Of a stretch of 31,529 bases of DNA, positions 16,350 through 23,582 are shown in pieces. Position numbers and translations under genes: made by a program. Position 1 is the stretch's first letter, and each line of letters begins with the position of its first letter. Source of the stretch: Ruminococcus sp. UBA3767 (GTDB taxonomy: Bacteria > Bacillota > Clostridia > Oscillospirales > Ruminococcaceae); the NCBI GenBank assembly GCA_002371625.1, contig DFFV01000089.1, positions 1 through 31,529 on the forward strand, in the 5' to 3' direction. Below the pieces are notes generated by a model, which saw only the letters and a list, made by a program, of their open reading frames with translations, ran no database searches and was not told where the DNA came from.

Positions 16350-16913
16350 ATGAACGCTCGTGAATACCTGGATATTTTGCATACAGCTGAAAAGCTCAAG
16401 GATACTCCTCGCCATTGCACCACATCGCAGGGGAGAACGGAAAGTGTTGCCGAGCACAGCTGGAGAGCTTCGCTTATGGCGCTGCTGCTGCGTTCGCAAT
16501 TCCCCGAGGCAGATATGGACAGGGTAGTTGATATGTGCCTGATACACGACCTCGGCGAGTGCTTTACAGGAGATATACCAACGTTTGTGAAAACAGATGC
16601 CGACAGGGATACCGAGGATTCGCTGCTGATGCAGTGGGTAGAAACGATGCCTGCGGAAACATCAAAGGAGTTTTCTGCGCTTTATGCAGAAATGGAGGCA
16701 CAGCAAACGATAGAATCAAAGATATTCAAGGCACTTGATAAGCTCGAAGCTCTGATACAGCATAACGAATCGCCGCTTGATACCTGGTCGGAGAACGAGT
16801 TTGAACTTAATAAGACTTATGCGTTTGATACAGTCGCATTCTCACAATGGTTCGTTGAACTAAGAAAAGCGATCTTAGAGGATACCTTAAAGAAGATAGA
16901 TGAAAACAAATGA
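16350..16913 (+). CDS. HD-domain phosphohydrolase (HD_3, YfbR/HDDC2-like)
   Basis: This 187-residue metal-dependent phosphohydrolase has the HD signature H36 (AEHSW), H66-D67 (LIHDLGE) and D130 (KALDKLE), followed by the TGDIPT motif seen in 5'-deoxynucleotidases. It is a distant paralogue of the YfbR-like protein at 23583. A nucleotide substrate is likely; the exact one is unknown. The ATG at 16350 has SD GGAGG (16339-16343). The frame runs 37 codons further upstream into the promoter, which rules out earlier starts. It is the first gene of an operon with the radical SAM gene, 31 bases apart. Confidence 0.85.
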   Translation: MNAREYLDILHTAEKLKDTPRHCTTSQGRTESVAEHSWRASLMALLLRSQFPEADMDRVVDMCLIHDLGECFTGDIPTFVKTDADRDTEDSLLMQWVETMPAETSKEFSALYAEMEAQQTIESKIFKALDKLEALIQHNESPLDTWSENEFELNKTYAFDTVAFSQWFVELRKAILEDTLKKIDENK

Positions 16914-16944
16914 TACCTCGGCAGAATAACAGGGAGGCAGATAG

Positions 16945-18828
16945 ATGCTATCAATGAAAGAACGAATCGAAAGGCTTTTGCTCAAAGCGCAGAAGCCTGC
17001 AAGATATATCGGCGGTGAGGTTGGCAGCGTTGTAAAGGATAAGGATAAGGTGGACGTGCGCTTTGCGTTCTGCTTTCCCGATACATACGATGTGGGAATG
17101 TCCCACCTTGGAATGAAGATACTCTACGGGCTTAAAAACCAGAGGGAGAACTGGTGGTGTGAACGCTGCTTTATGCCCGAAACTGATTTTGAAGCGCTGC
17201 TGCGTGAAAATGATATACCGCTTTATGCGCTTGAAAGCCTTGATCCGCTGACAGAGTTTGATTTTGTCGGGTTCACGCTGCAATATGAGCTTTCCTACAA
17301 CAATGTGCTGGAAATGCTTGATCTTGCAGGGATACCCGTGCTTGCTTCGCAGCGTGATGATTCGATGCCGATAGTCGTTGGGGGAGGGCCTTGCGTTTGC
17401 AACCCCGAGCCGCTTGCGGACTTTTTTGATATTTTCATCATCGGTGAAGGAGAAGAAGTTAACATCGAGCTGCTCGAACTGTATGAAGATATGAAACGCA
17501 AGGGCTGCACCAAGCAGGAGTTTCTTGAGCAGGCTGTCAGGATAGAGGGCATCTATGTGCCACGCTTTTACGATGTGACCTACAACGAGGACGGAACTGT
17601 AAGGGCGATTACGCCAAATATCGAAAATGCGCCTGCAAAAGTGAAAAAGCGTGTGATTGCGGACTTTGACAATGTGTATTATCCCGATGCGTTCGTTGTG
17701 CCTTTTACGCAGATAGTTCACGACAGGGCGGTTGTTGAGGTGCTGCGTGGCTGCATAAGAGGCTGCAGGTTCTGCCAGGCAGGCTTTATTTACCGCCCGT
17801 TCAGAGAAAAGAATATCGACACGATAAAAAATGAAACAAAATGCCTTTGTGAGCAGACGGGATACGAGGAGGTCTCGCTGTCGTCACTTTCGACAAGCGA
17901 CCACACGAAGATAAACGAGCTGCTTTCAAGCCTTGTTGATTACACGGACGGCGAAAAGATAAACCTTGCGCTGCCCTCACTCAGAGTTGATACGTTCAGC
18001 GATGAGCTGCTTGAAAAGATAGCTTCGGTGCGCAAGAGCGGACTGACATTTGCACCCGAGGCAGGAACGCAGCGCCTGAGAGATGTCATAAACAAAAATC
18101 TCACCGAGGAGGAGATACTGCGCACCTGCAAGACCGCATTTGAGGGCGGCTACGCAACGGTAAAGCTGTATTTTATGCTCGGGCTGCCGGACGAAACTTT
18201 TGATGATGTTGCAGGTATCGCAGAGCTTGCGCAGAAGGTCGTTGATCTGTATTTTGAAGTCCCCAAGGAAAAGCGTGGCAAGGGCTTGCAGGTGTCTATC
18301 TCAACGGCGACATTTGTACCAAAGCCGTTCACCCCGTTTGAATTCGAGCCGCAGGACACTCCCGAACAGATACTTGAAAAACAGGCGCATCTGCTCAGGA
18401 ACGTCACCAGCAAGAAGATAAAGGTTTCGACCCACATGCAGAAAAATTCCATTCTTGAAGCTGTGCTCGCAAGAGGCGACAGAAGGCTCGGCAAGGTGAT
18501 ATACACCGCATGGAAAAAGGGCTGCTACCTTGACGGCTGGGACGAGCATTTCAAGTTCGATAAGTGGATGGAAGCGTTTGATGAGTGCGGCATAGATACA
18601 AAATTCTATGCAAACCGCAAGCGCAGCTATGATGAGGTGTTCCCGTGGTCGCACCTTGATTATCTTGTTTCGCACGAGTTTTTTGTGCGTGAAAACAAAA
18701 AAGCACACGCTGCGCAGACAACTCGCAACTGCAGGGAAGGCTGCTCGGGCTGTGGTATCAAAAAGGAATACGGAGGTGTTTACTGTGGCGCAAAACATAA
18801 CGCCCAAGCTCTCGACGCTGATAATTGA
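16945..18828 (+). CDS. B12-binding-type radical SAM protein, TIGR03960 family
   Basis: This 627-residue protein has an N-terminal cobalamin-binding-like region (about 30-200, including FPDTYDVGMSHLG and VVGGGPCVCNPEP). The radical SAM core carries the 4Fe-4S motif CIRGCRFC (C270, C274, C277). The C-terminal tail has a Cys cluster NCREGCSGCG and a further Cys in YCGAK, possibly a second metal site. In this family the next gene is usually the DUF2344/TIGR03936 partner, as here, overlapping by 44 bases. A role in RNA or ribosome modification has been guessed from its frequent position near ribosomal genes, but no reaction is established that I know of. SD AGGGAGG precedes the ATG at 16945. Confidence 0.93.
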   Translation: MLSMKERIERLLLKAQKPARYIGGEVGSVVKDKDKVDVRFAFCFPDTYDVGMSHLGMKILYGLKNQRENWWCERCFMPETDFEALLRENDIPLYALESLDPLTEFDFVGFTLQYELSYNNVLEMLDLAGIPVLASQRDDSMPIVVGGGPCVCNPEPLADFFDIFIIGEGEEVNIELLELYEDMKRKGCTKQEFLEQAVRIEGIYVPRFYDVTYNEDGTVRAITPNIENAPAKVKKRVIADFDNVYYPDAFVVPFTQIVHDRAVVEVLRGCIRGCRFCQAGFIYRPFREKNIDTIKNETKCLCEQTGYEEVSLSSLSTSDHTKINELLSSLVDYTDGEKINLALPSLRVDTFSDELLEKIASVRKSGLTFAPEAGTQRLRDVINKNLTEEEILRTCKTAFEGGYATVKLYFMLGLPDETFDDVAGIAELAQKVVDLYFEVPKEKRGKGLQVSISTATFVPKPFTPFEFEPQDTPEQILEKQAHLLRNVTSKKIKVSTHMQKNSILEAVLARGDRRLGKVIYTAWKKGCYLDGWDEHFKFDKWMEAFDECGIDTKFYANRKRSYDEVFPWSHLDYLVSHEFFVRENKKAHAAQTTRNCREGCSGCGIKKEYGGVYCGAKHNAQALDADN

Positions 18829-19489
18829 AAAGTTCGATTACCGTGCCGTTTATGCTAAAACAGGCAGAGCAAGATACATCTCACACCTCGATTTCATGAG
18901 AAGTATGCAAAGGATAATCAAGCGTTCAAAGCTGCCCGTGTGGCATACTCAGGGGTTCAATCCTCACGTTTATATAATGTTTCCGCTTGCGCTGCCGCTG
19001 GGAACTGACAGCAGGGTGGAGATAATGGACTTTGCGCTGACCGAAAAGCTGAGCTGCGAGCAGGTGAAAAAACAGCTCGGGGAAAAGTGCCCCGAGGGTA
19101 TCGAGATAATCAGCATCTCGCAGCCCGTTCATAAGCACACCGAGATAAAAAGCGCACAGTATCAGGTCAGGCTGCGCACGAATGTTTCGGGTGAGGAGAG
19201 CCTTGAAAAGTTCACCGAGTTCATGCAGCTGGATAAGATAGAGATAGAAAAACGTACAAAGAAAAAAACTGTGAATCTTGTCGATATTAAGCCGCACATA
19301 ACTCTGCTCGGCGCAAGGGCGCAGGACGATGAGCTGCTGCTTGATCTGCAGCTGCCGGCAGGAAACGACTTTAACCTTAACACAAACGTTGTGATAGATG
19401 CTTTTCTTGAGCGCTATGGGCTGCAATGTGAGCAGATTTATATATTGCGCACAAAAATCCTGCTTCAAAACGGCGAAGATTTTACATAA
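18785..19489 (+). CDS. DUF2344 / TIGR03936 protein, partner of the radical SAM protein
   Basis: This 234-residue protein belongs to the radical-SAM-linked family. The signature region is RARYISHLDFMRSMQRIIKR, then GFNPHVYIMFPLALPLG near the N-terminus. The start chosen is GTG at 18785, 6 bases after SD GGAGGTG (18772-18778), inside the end of the radical SAM gene. The longer open frame upstream only shadows that gene. The family occurs either next to or fused with TIGR03960 proteins, which implies a physical partnership. The reaction is unknown. The rplS promoter begins 8 bases after its stop, and no terminator is visible. Confidence 0.9.
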   Translation: MAQNITPKLSTLIIEKFDYRAVYAKTGRARYISHLDFMRSMQRIIKRSKLPVWHTQGFNPHVYIMFPLALPLGTDSRVEIMDFALTEKLSCEQVKKQLGEKCPEGIEIISISQPVHKHTEIKSAQYQVRLRTNVSGEESLEKFTEFMQLDKIEIEKRTKKKTVNLVDIKPHITLLGARAQDDELLLDLQLPAGNDFNLNTNVVIDAFLERYGLQCEQIYILRTKILLQNGEDFT

Positions 19490-19496
19490 CGTACAG

Positions 19497-19525
19497 TTGC
19501 AATCGTGAGCGAAATGTGGTATAAT
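19497..19525 (+). promoter_or_regulatory. Promoter for rplS
   Basis: A -35 TTGCAA (19497-19502) and a perfect -10 TATAAT (19520-19525) are separated by 17 bases. They start about 160 bases before the rplS start codon, leaving a long transcribed leader. Confidence 0.85.
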
Positions 19526-19531
19526 ATACAA

Positions 19532-19656
19532 GCATTTGATACCGTCTTGGGTGCTTCTTTCGGGAAAAGCCCGTGACGAGAGTTAATGCCTCCCGAAAGG
19601 GTGACATTAAAGCGGATAGTCCTCTGACTTTGCGAAGGCTGCCTTCGCTATAAAGT
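19532..19656 (+). ncRNA. Structured 5' leader of rplS, candidate ribosomal-protein autoregulatory RNA
   Basis: The leader folds into nested helices: 19532-19536 with 19585-19589, 19543-19546 with 19575-19578, and 19549-19556 with 19567-19572 (2-base bulge). The apical loop 19557-19565 (CUUUCGGGA) is perfectly complementary to 19591-19599 (UCCCGAAAG), forming a possible 9-bp pseudoknot or an alternative long stem. A competing hairpin pairs 19583-19588 with 19605-19610 around a CCC-GAAA-GGG tetraloop. A separate 12-bp hairpin spans 19627-19656. CCUCC at 19589-19593 can pair with the rplS SD. These exclusive pairings suggest a switch, perhaps bound by L19. Whether it matches the known L19 leader family I cannot tell. 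Confidence 0.6.
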
Positions 19657-19692
19657 GTATGAATGTCTGAAAATAATAAGGAGGAATTTAAA

Positions 19693-20034
19693 GTGGACGC
19701 TTTAAAACTGATTTCTGAGTCAAGCATGAGAAAAGAGATGCCTGTTATCAACGTTGGTGATACTGTAAAGGTACACGTTAAGATCGTTGAGGGTGACAAG
19801 TCAAGAATACAGGTATTTGAGGGAACTGTAATTGCCAAGAAGCATGGCGGCATCAGCGAGACATTTACTGTCCGCAGAGTTGCTCACGGCTGCGGCATTG
19901 AGAGAGTATTCCCTGTACATTCTCCTTCTGTTGATAAGGTAGAGGTAGTAAGACGTGGTAAGGTTCGTCGTGCTAAGCTGTACTATCTGCGTGACAGAGT
20001 TGGTAAGGCTGCTAAGGTCAAGGAGAATATCTGA
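19693..20034 (+). CDS. rplS: 50S ribosomal protein L19
   Basis: This is the L19 ribosomal subunit protein, 113 residues, the normal length. Family motifs seen are [50 protein letters not shown] and [25 protein letters not shown]. The start chosen is GTG at 19693, 8 bases after the near-perfect SD AAGGAGG (19678-19684). An in-frame ATG ten codons earlier would place this SD inside the gene and has no SD of its own. It is alone on its transcript: promoter at 19497, long structured leader, terminator at 20046. rplS often sits with trmD and rimM; here it follows the radical SAM pair. Confidence 0.97.
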   Translation: MDALKLISESSMRKEMPVINVGDTVKVHVKIVEGDKSRIQVFEGTVIAKKHGGISETFTVRRVAHGCGIERVFPVHSPSVDKVEVVRRGKVRRAKLYYLRDRVGKAAKVKENI

Positions 20035-20045
20035 TCATGATAATG

Positions 20046-20073
20046 AAAGAGTCGCATTGTGCGGCTCTTTTTT
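20046..20073 (+). terminator. rplS intrinsic terminator
   Basis: An 11-bp stem (20046-20056 with 20060-20070, one G-U pair) has a 3-base loop and runs into a T-tract to 20073. It lies 12 bases after the rplS stop. Confidence 0.9.
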
Positions 20074-20083
20074 ATGCAATTGC

Positions 20084-20124
20084 AAAAAAAGCAGGAGACT
20101 ATATAACGTAGACTCCTGCTTTTT
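20084..20124 (-). terminator. Intrinsic terminator of the YcxB-MscS operon
   Basis: GCAGGAG (20091-20097) pairs with CTCCTGC (20113-20119), extended by A-T pairs. On the minus strand it ends in a run of seven T. It also has a plus-strand T-run and so may act in both directions. Confidence 0.8.
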
Positions 20125-20131
20125 ATTGCTT

Positions 20132-20929
20132 TTAAGAATTCTTTATGTGCATATCCACCTGGTTGTACGGGATAGTGATACCGCAGCGGTCAAATTCCTC
20201 TTTTACCTGCTGGATAACGTCATAGCGTGTTGCCCAGTATTTTTCGGTAGGCAGCCACGCCCTCATAAGCAGAACTATCGAGCTGTCAGCGTGCGCTTCC
20301 ATAACGCACATGGGATCGTCAGGATCGTTGATTATATCCGGGTGAGCACCAAGTATGCTGAGAATGATAGACATAGCTTTTTTGTGGTCGTCCTCGTAGG
20401 CGATGTTGAAACGCAGCTCAAGCCTGCGCTTTTGCATTGCTGTAAAGTTGGTGACTATCGACTCGGTCACCATTTTGTTTGGTATGCTTACACGCTTGTT
20501 TTCCATTGTCAGAATGGTAGTTTGCAGTATCGAGATAGCTTCAACAAAACCCTCAACACCGTTGATGCTTATGTAATCGCCTATTTTAAAGGTCTTGGTG
20601 AGCAGAATTATAAATCCGCCGGCAACGTTGGAAAGGCTGTTTTGCAGCGCAAGACCGATAGCAAGCCCTGCTGCGCCGATAGCTGCGATTATCGAGCTTG
20701 TAGATACCTGCAGCGCAGAAAGCACCATTACAAGTATCAGTATCATCATGCAAACGTGAACGACCGAGGTTATGAACCTGTGCAGAGTTTTGTCAACGTG
20801 CTTGACGTTCATGCCCTTGTTCATCAGCTTTATAACTATTTTCATGGCGATAAGACCGCCAATGTAGATTATGAGCGCTGCGATTATGTGCGGCAGATAA
20901 TCTACGAGATTATCAAGAAATCTTTGCAT
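20132..20929 (-). CDS. mscS: Small-conductance mechanosensitive channel, MscS family
   Basis: This 265-residue membrane channel releases solutes on hypo-osmotic shock. There are three membrane helices (about 12-33, 54-72 and 79-100). The pore helix has the Gly/Ala-rich pattern AAIGAAGLAIGLALQNSLSNVAGG. The beta domain (GDYISINGVEGFVEAISILQT) and the C-terminal alpha-beta domain follow. Length is close to E. coli MscS (286). SD GGAAGTG lies about 7 bases upstream of ATG 20929. It follows the YcxB-like gene by 15 bases in one operon and is closed by the terminator at 20084. Confidence 0.94.
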   Translation of the reverse strand: MQRFLDNLVDYLPHIIAALIIYIGGLIAMKIVIKLMNKGMNVKHVDKTLHRFITSVVHVCMMILILVMVLSALQVSTSSIIAAIGAAGLAIGLALQNSLSNVAGGFIILLTKTFKIGDYISINGVEGFVEAISILQTTILTMENKRVSIPNKMVTESIVTNFTAMQKRRLELRFNIAYEDDHKKAMSIILSILGAHPDIINDPDDPMCVMEAHADSSIVLLMRAWLPTEKYWATRYDVIQQVKEEFDRCGITIPYNQVDMHIKNS

Positions 20930-20944
20930 TTTATCACTTCCGTA

Positions 20945-21580
20945 TCATATTGAACCAATGCGTTTGTCTTTTATCTTTGCGTTAGTGCATAGCGTGCACA
21001 GCTTTTCGGTCAGCTGCGCCGGCATATCCTTTTGCAGCATATAAAACCCAAGCTCGTCCTCGTCGGCAAGCACTGCGGCATCGTCTGTGAGCAGCAGCGT
21101 GCTTATGCAGCTGTATGGTATTACCAATGCGCTGTCAGGGTATATTTTCTGCGAAAAACTGTCCCGGTAGGTGAATTCCTGCTCGTAGAAATCCAGCCTG
21201 CTCTCGTAGTGACCTTCTAAGGAGCCGAGCTTTATTATCATTCTGCCGCTGCAAAGATACGACTTTATGGCAAAGGCTATCCCGATCCCAAAGGGTATCA
21301 CTGCTGCAAGTGCGGCAAAAAATACGCTGTTTTCGTTCTTTGAGCTGTCTGAGAGATAAATGCTGTGACCGAGAAGGGCAGCCCCGATAGCGAAAAACAG
21401 TATTATATAAGGATATCGCTTTTTTCTGAACGTATCTTTGAGTCGGGCACATTCGGCGTATGAAATGCGTGTGTTTACGCTTGCAAAAGGCGGCTGCGGA
21501 GCTTTTTGCGCATATAGCGAGCTGCTGCATATCTCATATTTGCTTATAGGTACGACGCTCATGCTTTGTGAAACACGCAA
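20945..21580 (-). CDS. YcxB-like membrane protein of unknown function
   Basis: This protein of about 211 residues has a short N-terminal domain, two adjacent membrane helices (about 57-76 and 86-105), and a C-terminal domain with LDFYEQEFTYRDSFSQKIYPDSALVIPYSCIS. That domain resembles the YcxB-type PH-like fold; the assignment is by pattern only. The start chosen is TTG at 21580, 8 bases after AGGAAG. A GTG at 21589 overlaps that SD and an ATG at 21562 is too far from it. It is the first gene of the operon with mscS, so a role in envelope or osmotic stress is conceivable but unproven. Confidence 0.7.
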   Translation of the reverse strand: MRVSQSMSVVPISKYEICSSSLYAQKAPQPPFASVNTRISYAECARLKDTFRKKRYPYIILFFAIGAALLGHSIYLSDSSKNENSVFFAALAAVIPFGIGIAFAIKSYLCSGRMIIKLGSLEGHYESRLDFYEQEFTYRDSFSQKIYPDSALVIPYSCISTLLLTDDAAVLADEDELGFYMLQKDMPAQLTEKLCTLCTNAKIKDKRIGSI

Positions 21581-21625
21581 TTTTCTCACTTCCTGCCATA
21601 ATGTGCGGCTTTAAGTCCCAGATAT

Positions 21626-21654
21626 ATTATATCACATTTGTTCGCTGTTTTCAA
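21626..21654 (-). promoter_or_regulatory. Promoter for the YcxB-MscS operon
   Basis: On the minus strand, a -35 TTGAAA (21649-21654) and a perfect -10 TATAAT (21626-21631) are separated by 17 bases. They lie about 45 bases upstream of the TTG start. Confidence 0.8.
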
Positions 21655-21699
21655 TAGCAAACTGTTATAAGGGGCTTTTTTGTACAATGGGGAAAATAA

Positions 21700-21717
21700 T
21701 TGTGATTTTCTTAACAA
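21700..21717 (+). promoter_or_regulatory. Candidate Rex (NADH/NAD+ sensor) operator
   Basis: TTGTGATTTTCTTAACAA is an 18-base imperfect palindrome. The right half TTAACAA is identical to the clostridial Rex half-site, and the left half TTGTGAT differs by one base from TTGTGAA. It lies 28 bases upstream of the oadGB -35 and 45 bases from the divergent promoter. Rex represses redox and fermentation genes in Firmicutes. Control of oadGB is inferred. Confidence 0.45.
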
Positions 21718-21745
21718 ATTTGTGCAAAAAAAGATGAAAAAACAC

Positions 21746-21774
21746 TTGTAATCTTTGAGAAATTAGTGTATAAT
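21746..21774 (+). promoter_or_regulatory. Promoter for oadGB
   Basis: A -35 TTGTAA (21746-21751) and a perfect -10 TATAAT (21769-21774) are separated by 17 bases. They lie 45 bases upstream of the oadG ATG. Confidence 0.78.
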
Positions 21775-21819
21775 AATTTTGATTGGTGTATCAATACTTT
21801 GTGTTAAAGGAGAAACGTC

Positions 21820-22257
21820 ATGTTTTATAATACGGCGCAATTGCTTTCAAACAAGCTCAGCGGTCATGACTATACGGGTACGGATATAGCCTCGGTCGTT
21901 ATAACCGGAATGAGCGTGGTCTTTTTAGGACTTATACTTCTTGTACTGTTTGTATCTATCTACGGCGGAGCTTTTAAACGTAGGAATGAAAAGAAAAAGG
22001 CAAAGCAGGAGGCTGAAAAGCAGGCTGCACTGGCAGATAAGCCCACAGTGCTCGAAAAAGCCAAGCCGGCACCTCAAAGCGCACCTGCGGTCGAGGACGG
22101 CATAGATGATGAGGTGGTCGCAGTCATTGCGGCGGCGATAGCGGCAATGGGCGCTAAAAGCGGAAAAAAGCTGGTGCTCAAAAGCGTAAAACGCTCGGTT
22201 TCACAGCGTGATCCGTGGGCAGCAGCAGGACTTGTCGATAACACAAGACCGTTCTGA
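21820..22257 (+). CDS. Na+-pumping decarboxylase gamma subunit (OadG-like)
   Basis: This 145-residue protein is the small membrane-anchoring subunit of oxaloacetate, methylmalonyl-CoA or glutaconyl-CoA decarboxylase sodium pumps. One membrane helix (about 26-49) is followed by a charged, then Ala/Pro-rich linker. The C-terminal motif RDPWAAAGLVDNTRPF resembles the conserved OadG tail that binds the carboxyltransferase subunit. SD AAAGGAG lies 7 bases before ATG 21820. It is followed by oadB after 47 bases. No alpha subunit or biotin carrier is in the window, so the complex must be completed from elsewhere and the substrate cannot be decided. Confidence 0.85.
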   Translation: MFYNTAQLLSNKLSGHDYTGTDIASVVITGMSVVFLGLILLVLFVSIYGGAFKRRNEKKKAKQEAEKQAALADKPTVLEKAKPAPQSAPAVEDGIDDEVVAVIAAAIAAMGAKSGKKLVLKSVKRSVSQRDPWAAAGLVDNTRPF

Positions 22258-22304
22258 GCTGAATAATCGTTAAAGTGCATTTGATTTGAAAGGACAAATA
22301 TAAA

Positions 22305-23525
22305 ATGTTAGATCAGTTTCTCAGTACCATAGCCGATCTGGCAAGAGATTCGGGTGTTGCCGGGTTCTTTGCAGAGGGCGGCTGGAAAAACATAGTGATG
22401 ATATTGATATCATTCCTGTTTATGTATCTTGCTATCGCAAAGGGATTTGAACCGCTGCTTCTGCTTCCTATCTCTTTCGGTATGCTTCTCACAAACCTTC
22501 CCGGTGCGGATATGTACCATTCGGAATTCTGGGTGTATCAGACGGTCGGGGACAATGACCACTACATAGATTACGGAAACATATTACAACACGGCGGACT
22601 ATTGGATATATTGTATATGGGCGTAAAATTGCAAATATATCCGCCGTTGATATTCCTCGGCATAGGCGCAATGACCGACTTCGGTCCGCTTATCGCAAAC
22701 CCGAAGAGCTTCCTGCTGGGAGCAGCTGCACAGGGCGGTATCTTCTTTACTTTCCTGGGCGCAGCATTGCTGGGAATGAGCGCTGCAGAGTGCGGTTCTA
22801 TCGCAATCATCGGCGGTGCAGACGGCCCGACATCTATCTACGTTTCATCTAAGCTGCTTTCAAACTCCGACTCCATCGGTGTCGGTACGATAGCGCTTGC
22901 GGCGTATACTTACATGGCACTTGTGCCGATAATCCAGCCGCCTATCATGAGGGCGCTGACCACAAAGAAAGAACGTTCTATCGTAATGGGACAGCTCAGA
23001 CCTGTATCAAAGGTAGAAAAGCTGATATTCCCGATACTCGTTACCGTTGTTATCGCACTTATGATCCCGTCGGCAGCACCGCTGGTAGGTATGCTTATGA
23101 TGGGTAACCTGCTCAAAGAGAGCGGCGTGTGCGACCGTATCGCAAAGACTGCTCAGAACGAGCTTATGAACATAATCACTATTTTCCTGGGCACTACCGT
23201 TGGTGCAACGACAACCGCAAAGACTATCATGACACTTTCGTTTGCAAAGGTCATCGTTCTCGGTGTTATCGCATTCTCTATCGGTACAGCCTGCGGAATA
23301 CTGCTTGGTAAGCTGATGTGCGTTCTTACACACGGTAAGGTAAATCCGCTTATCGGCTCTGCGGGAGTTTCTGCTGTACCAATGGCAGCCAGAGTTTCGC
23401 AGAAGGTCGGACAGGAAGAAGTCCCGACAAACTACCTGCTCATGCACGCTATGGGACCAAACGTTGCTGGAGTTATCGGTTCGGCTGTTGCAGCCGGCGT
23501 TCTGCTGAGCATCGTTGCACACTGA
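22305..23525 (+). CDS. Na+-translocating decarboxylase beta subunit (OadB/GcdB/MmdB)
   Basis: This 406-residue polytopic membrane protein couples decarboxylation of the biotin-bound carboxyl group to outward Na+ transport. Family signatures are NPKSFLLGAAAQGGIFFTFLGAALLG, with the conserved region-IIIa type loop, and IIGGADGPTSIYVSSKL, which carries the Asp thought to bind Na+. The ending GPNVAGVIGSAVAAG is also typical. SD AAAGGA lies about 11 bases upstream. It is co-transcribed with oadG and ends at a strong terminator at 23535. The choice among oxaloacetate, methylmalonyl-CoA and glutaconyl-CoA pumps depends on the alpha subunit, which is not here. Confidence 0.93.
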   Translation: MLDQFLSTIADLARDSGVAGFFAEGGWKNIVMILISFLFMYLAIAKGFEPLLLLPISFGMLLTNLPGADMYHSEFWVYQTVGDNDHYIDYGNILQHGGLLDILYMGVKLQIYPPLIFLGIGAMTDFGPLIANPKSFLLGAAAQGGIFFTFLGAALLGMSAAECGSIAIIGGADGPTSIYVSSKLLSNSDSIGVGTIALAAYTYMALVPIIQPPIMRALTTKKERSIVMGQLRPVSKVEKLIFPILVTVVIALMIPSAAPLVGMLMMGNLLKESGVCDRIAKTAQNELMNIITIFLGTTVGATTTAKTIMTLSFAKVIVLGVIAFSIGTACGILLGKLMCVLTHGKVNPLIGSAGVSAVPMAARVSQKVGQEEVPTNYLLMHAMGPNVAGVIGSAVAAGVLLSIVAH

Positions 23526-23534
23526 TAATATCAC

Positions 23535-23568
23535 AATATCGCACTCTTAAAACGGGTGCGATATTTTT
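23535..23568 (+). terminator. oadB terminator
   Basis: A stem of 10 perfect pairs (23535-23544 with 23556-23565), extendable by two more, is followed by a T-run to 23568. The SD of the next gene begins only five bases later, so yfbR would depend on readthrough or an unseen promoter. Confidence 0.85.
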
Positions 23569-23582
23569 CACAGGAGATAACT

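Noticed and set aside
19663..19692. ATG ten codons upstream of rplS
   Set aside because: It has no SD, and the near-perfect AAGGAGG would fall inside the gene; GTG at 19693 gives the normal L19 length.
19955..20953. A 332-codon plus-strand frame overlapping rplS and opposite mscS
   Set aside because: Antisense to a clear MscS gene and crossing two terminators; no recognisable motif.
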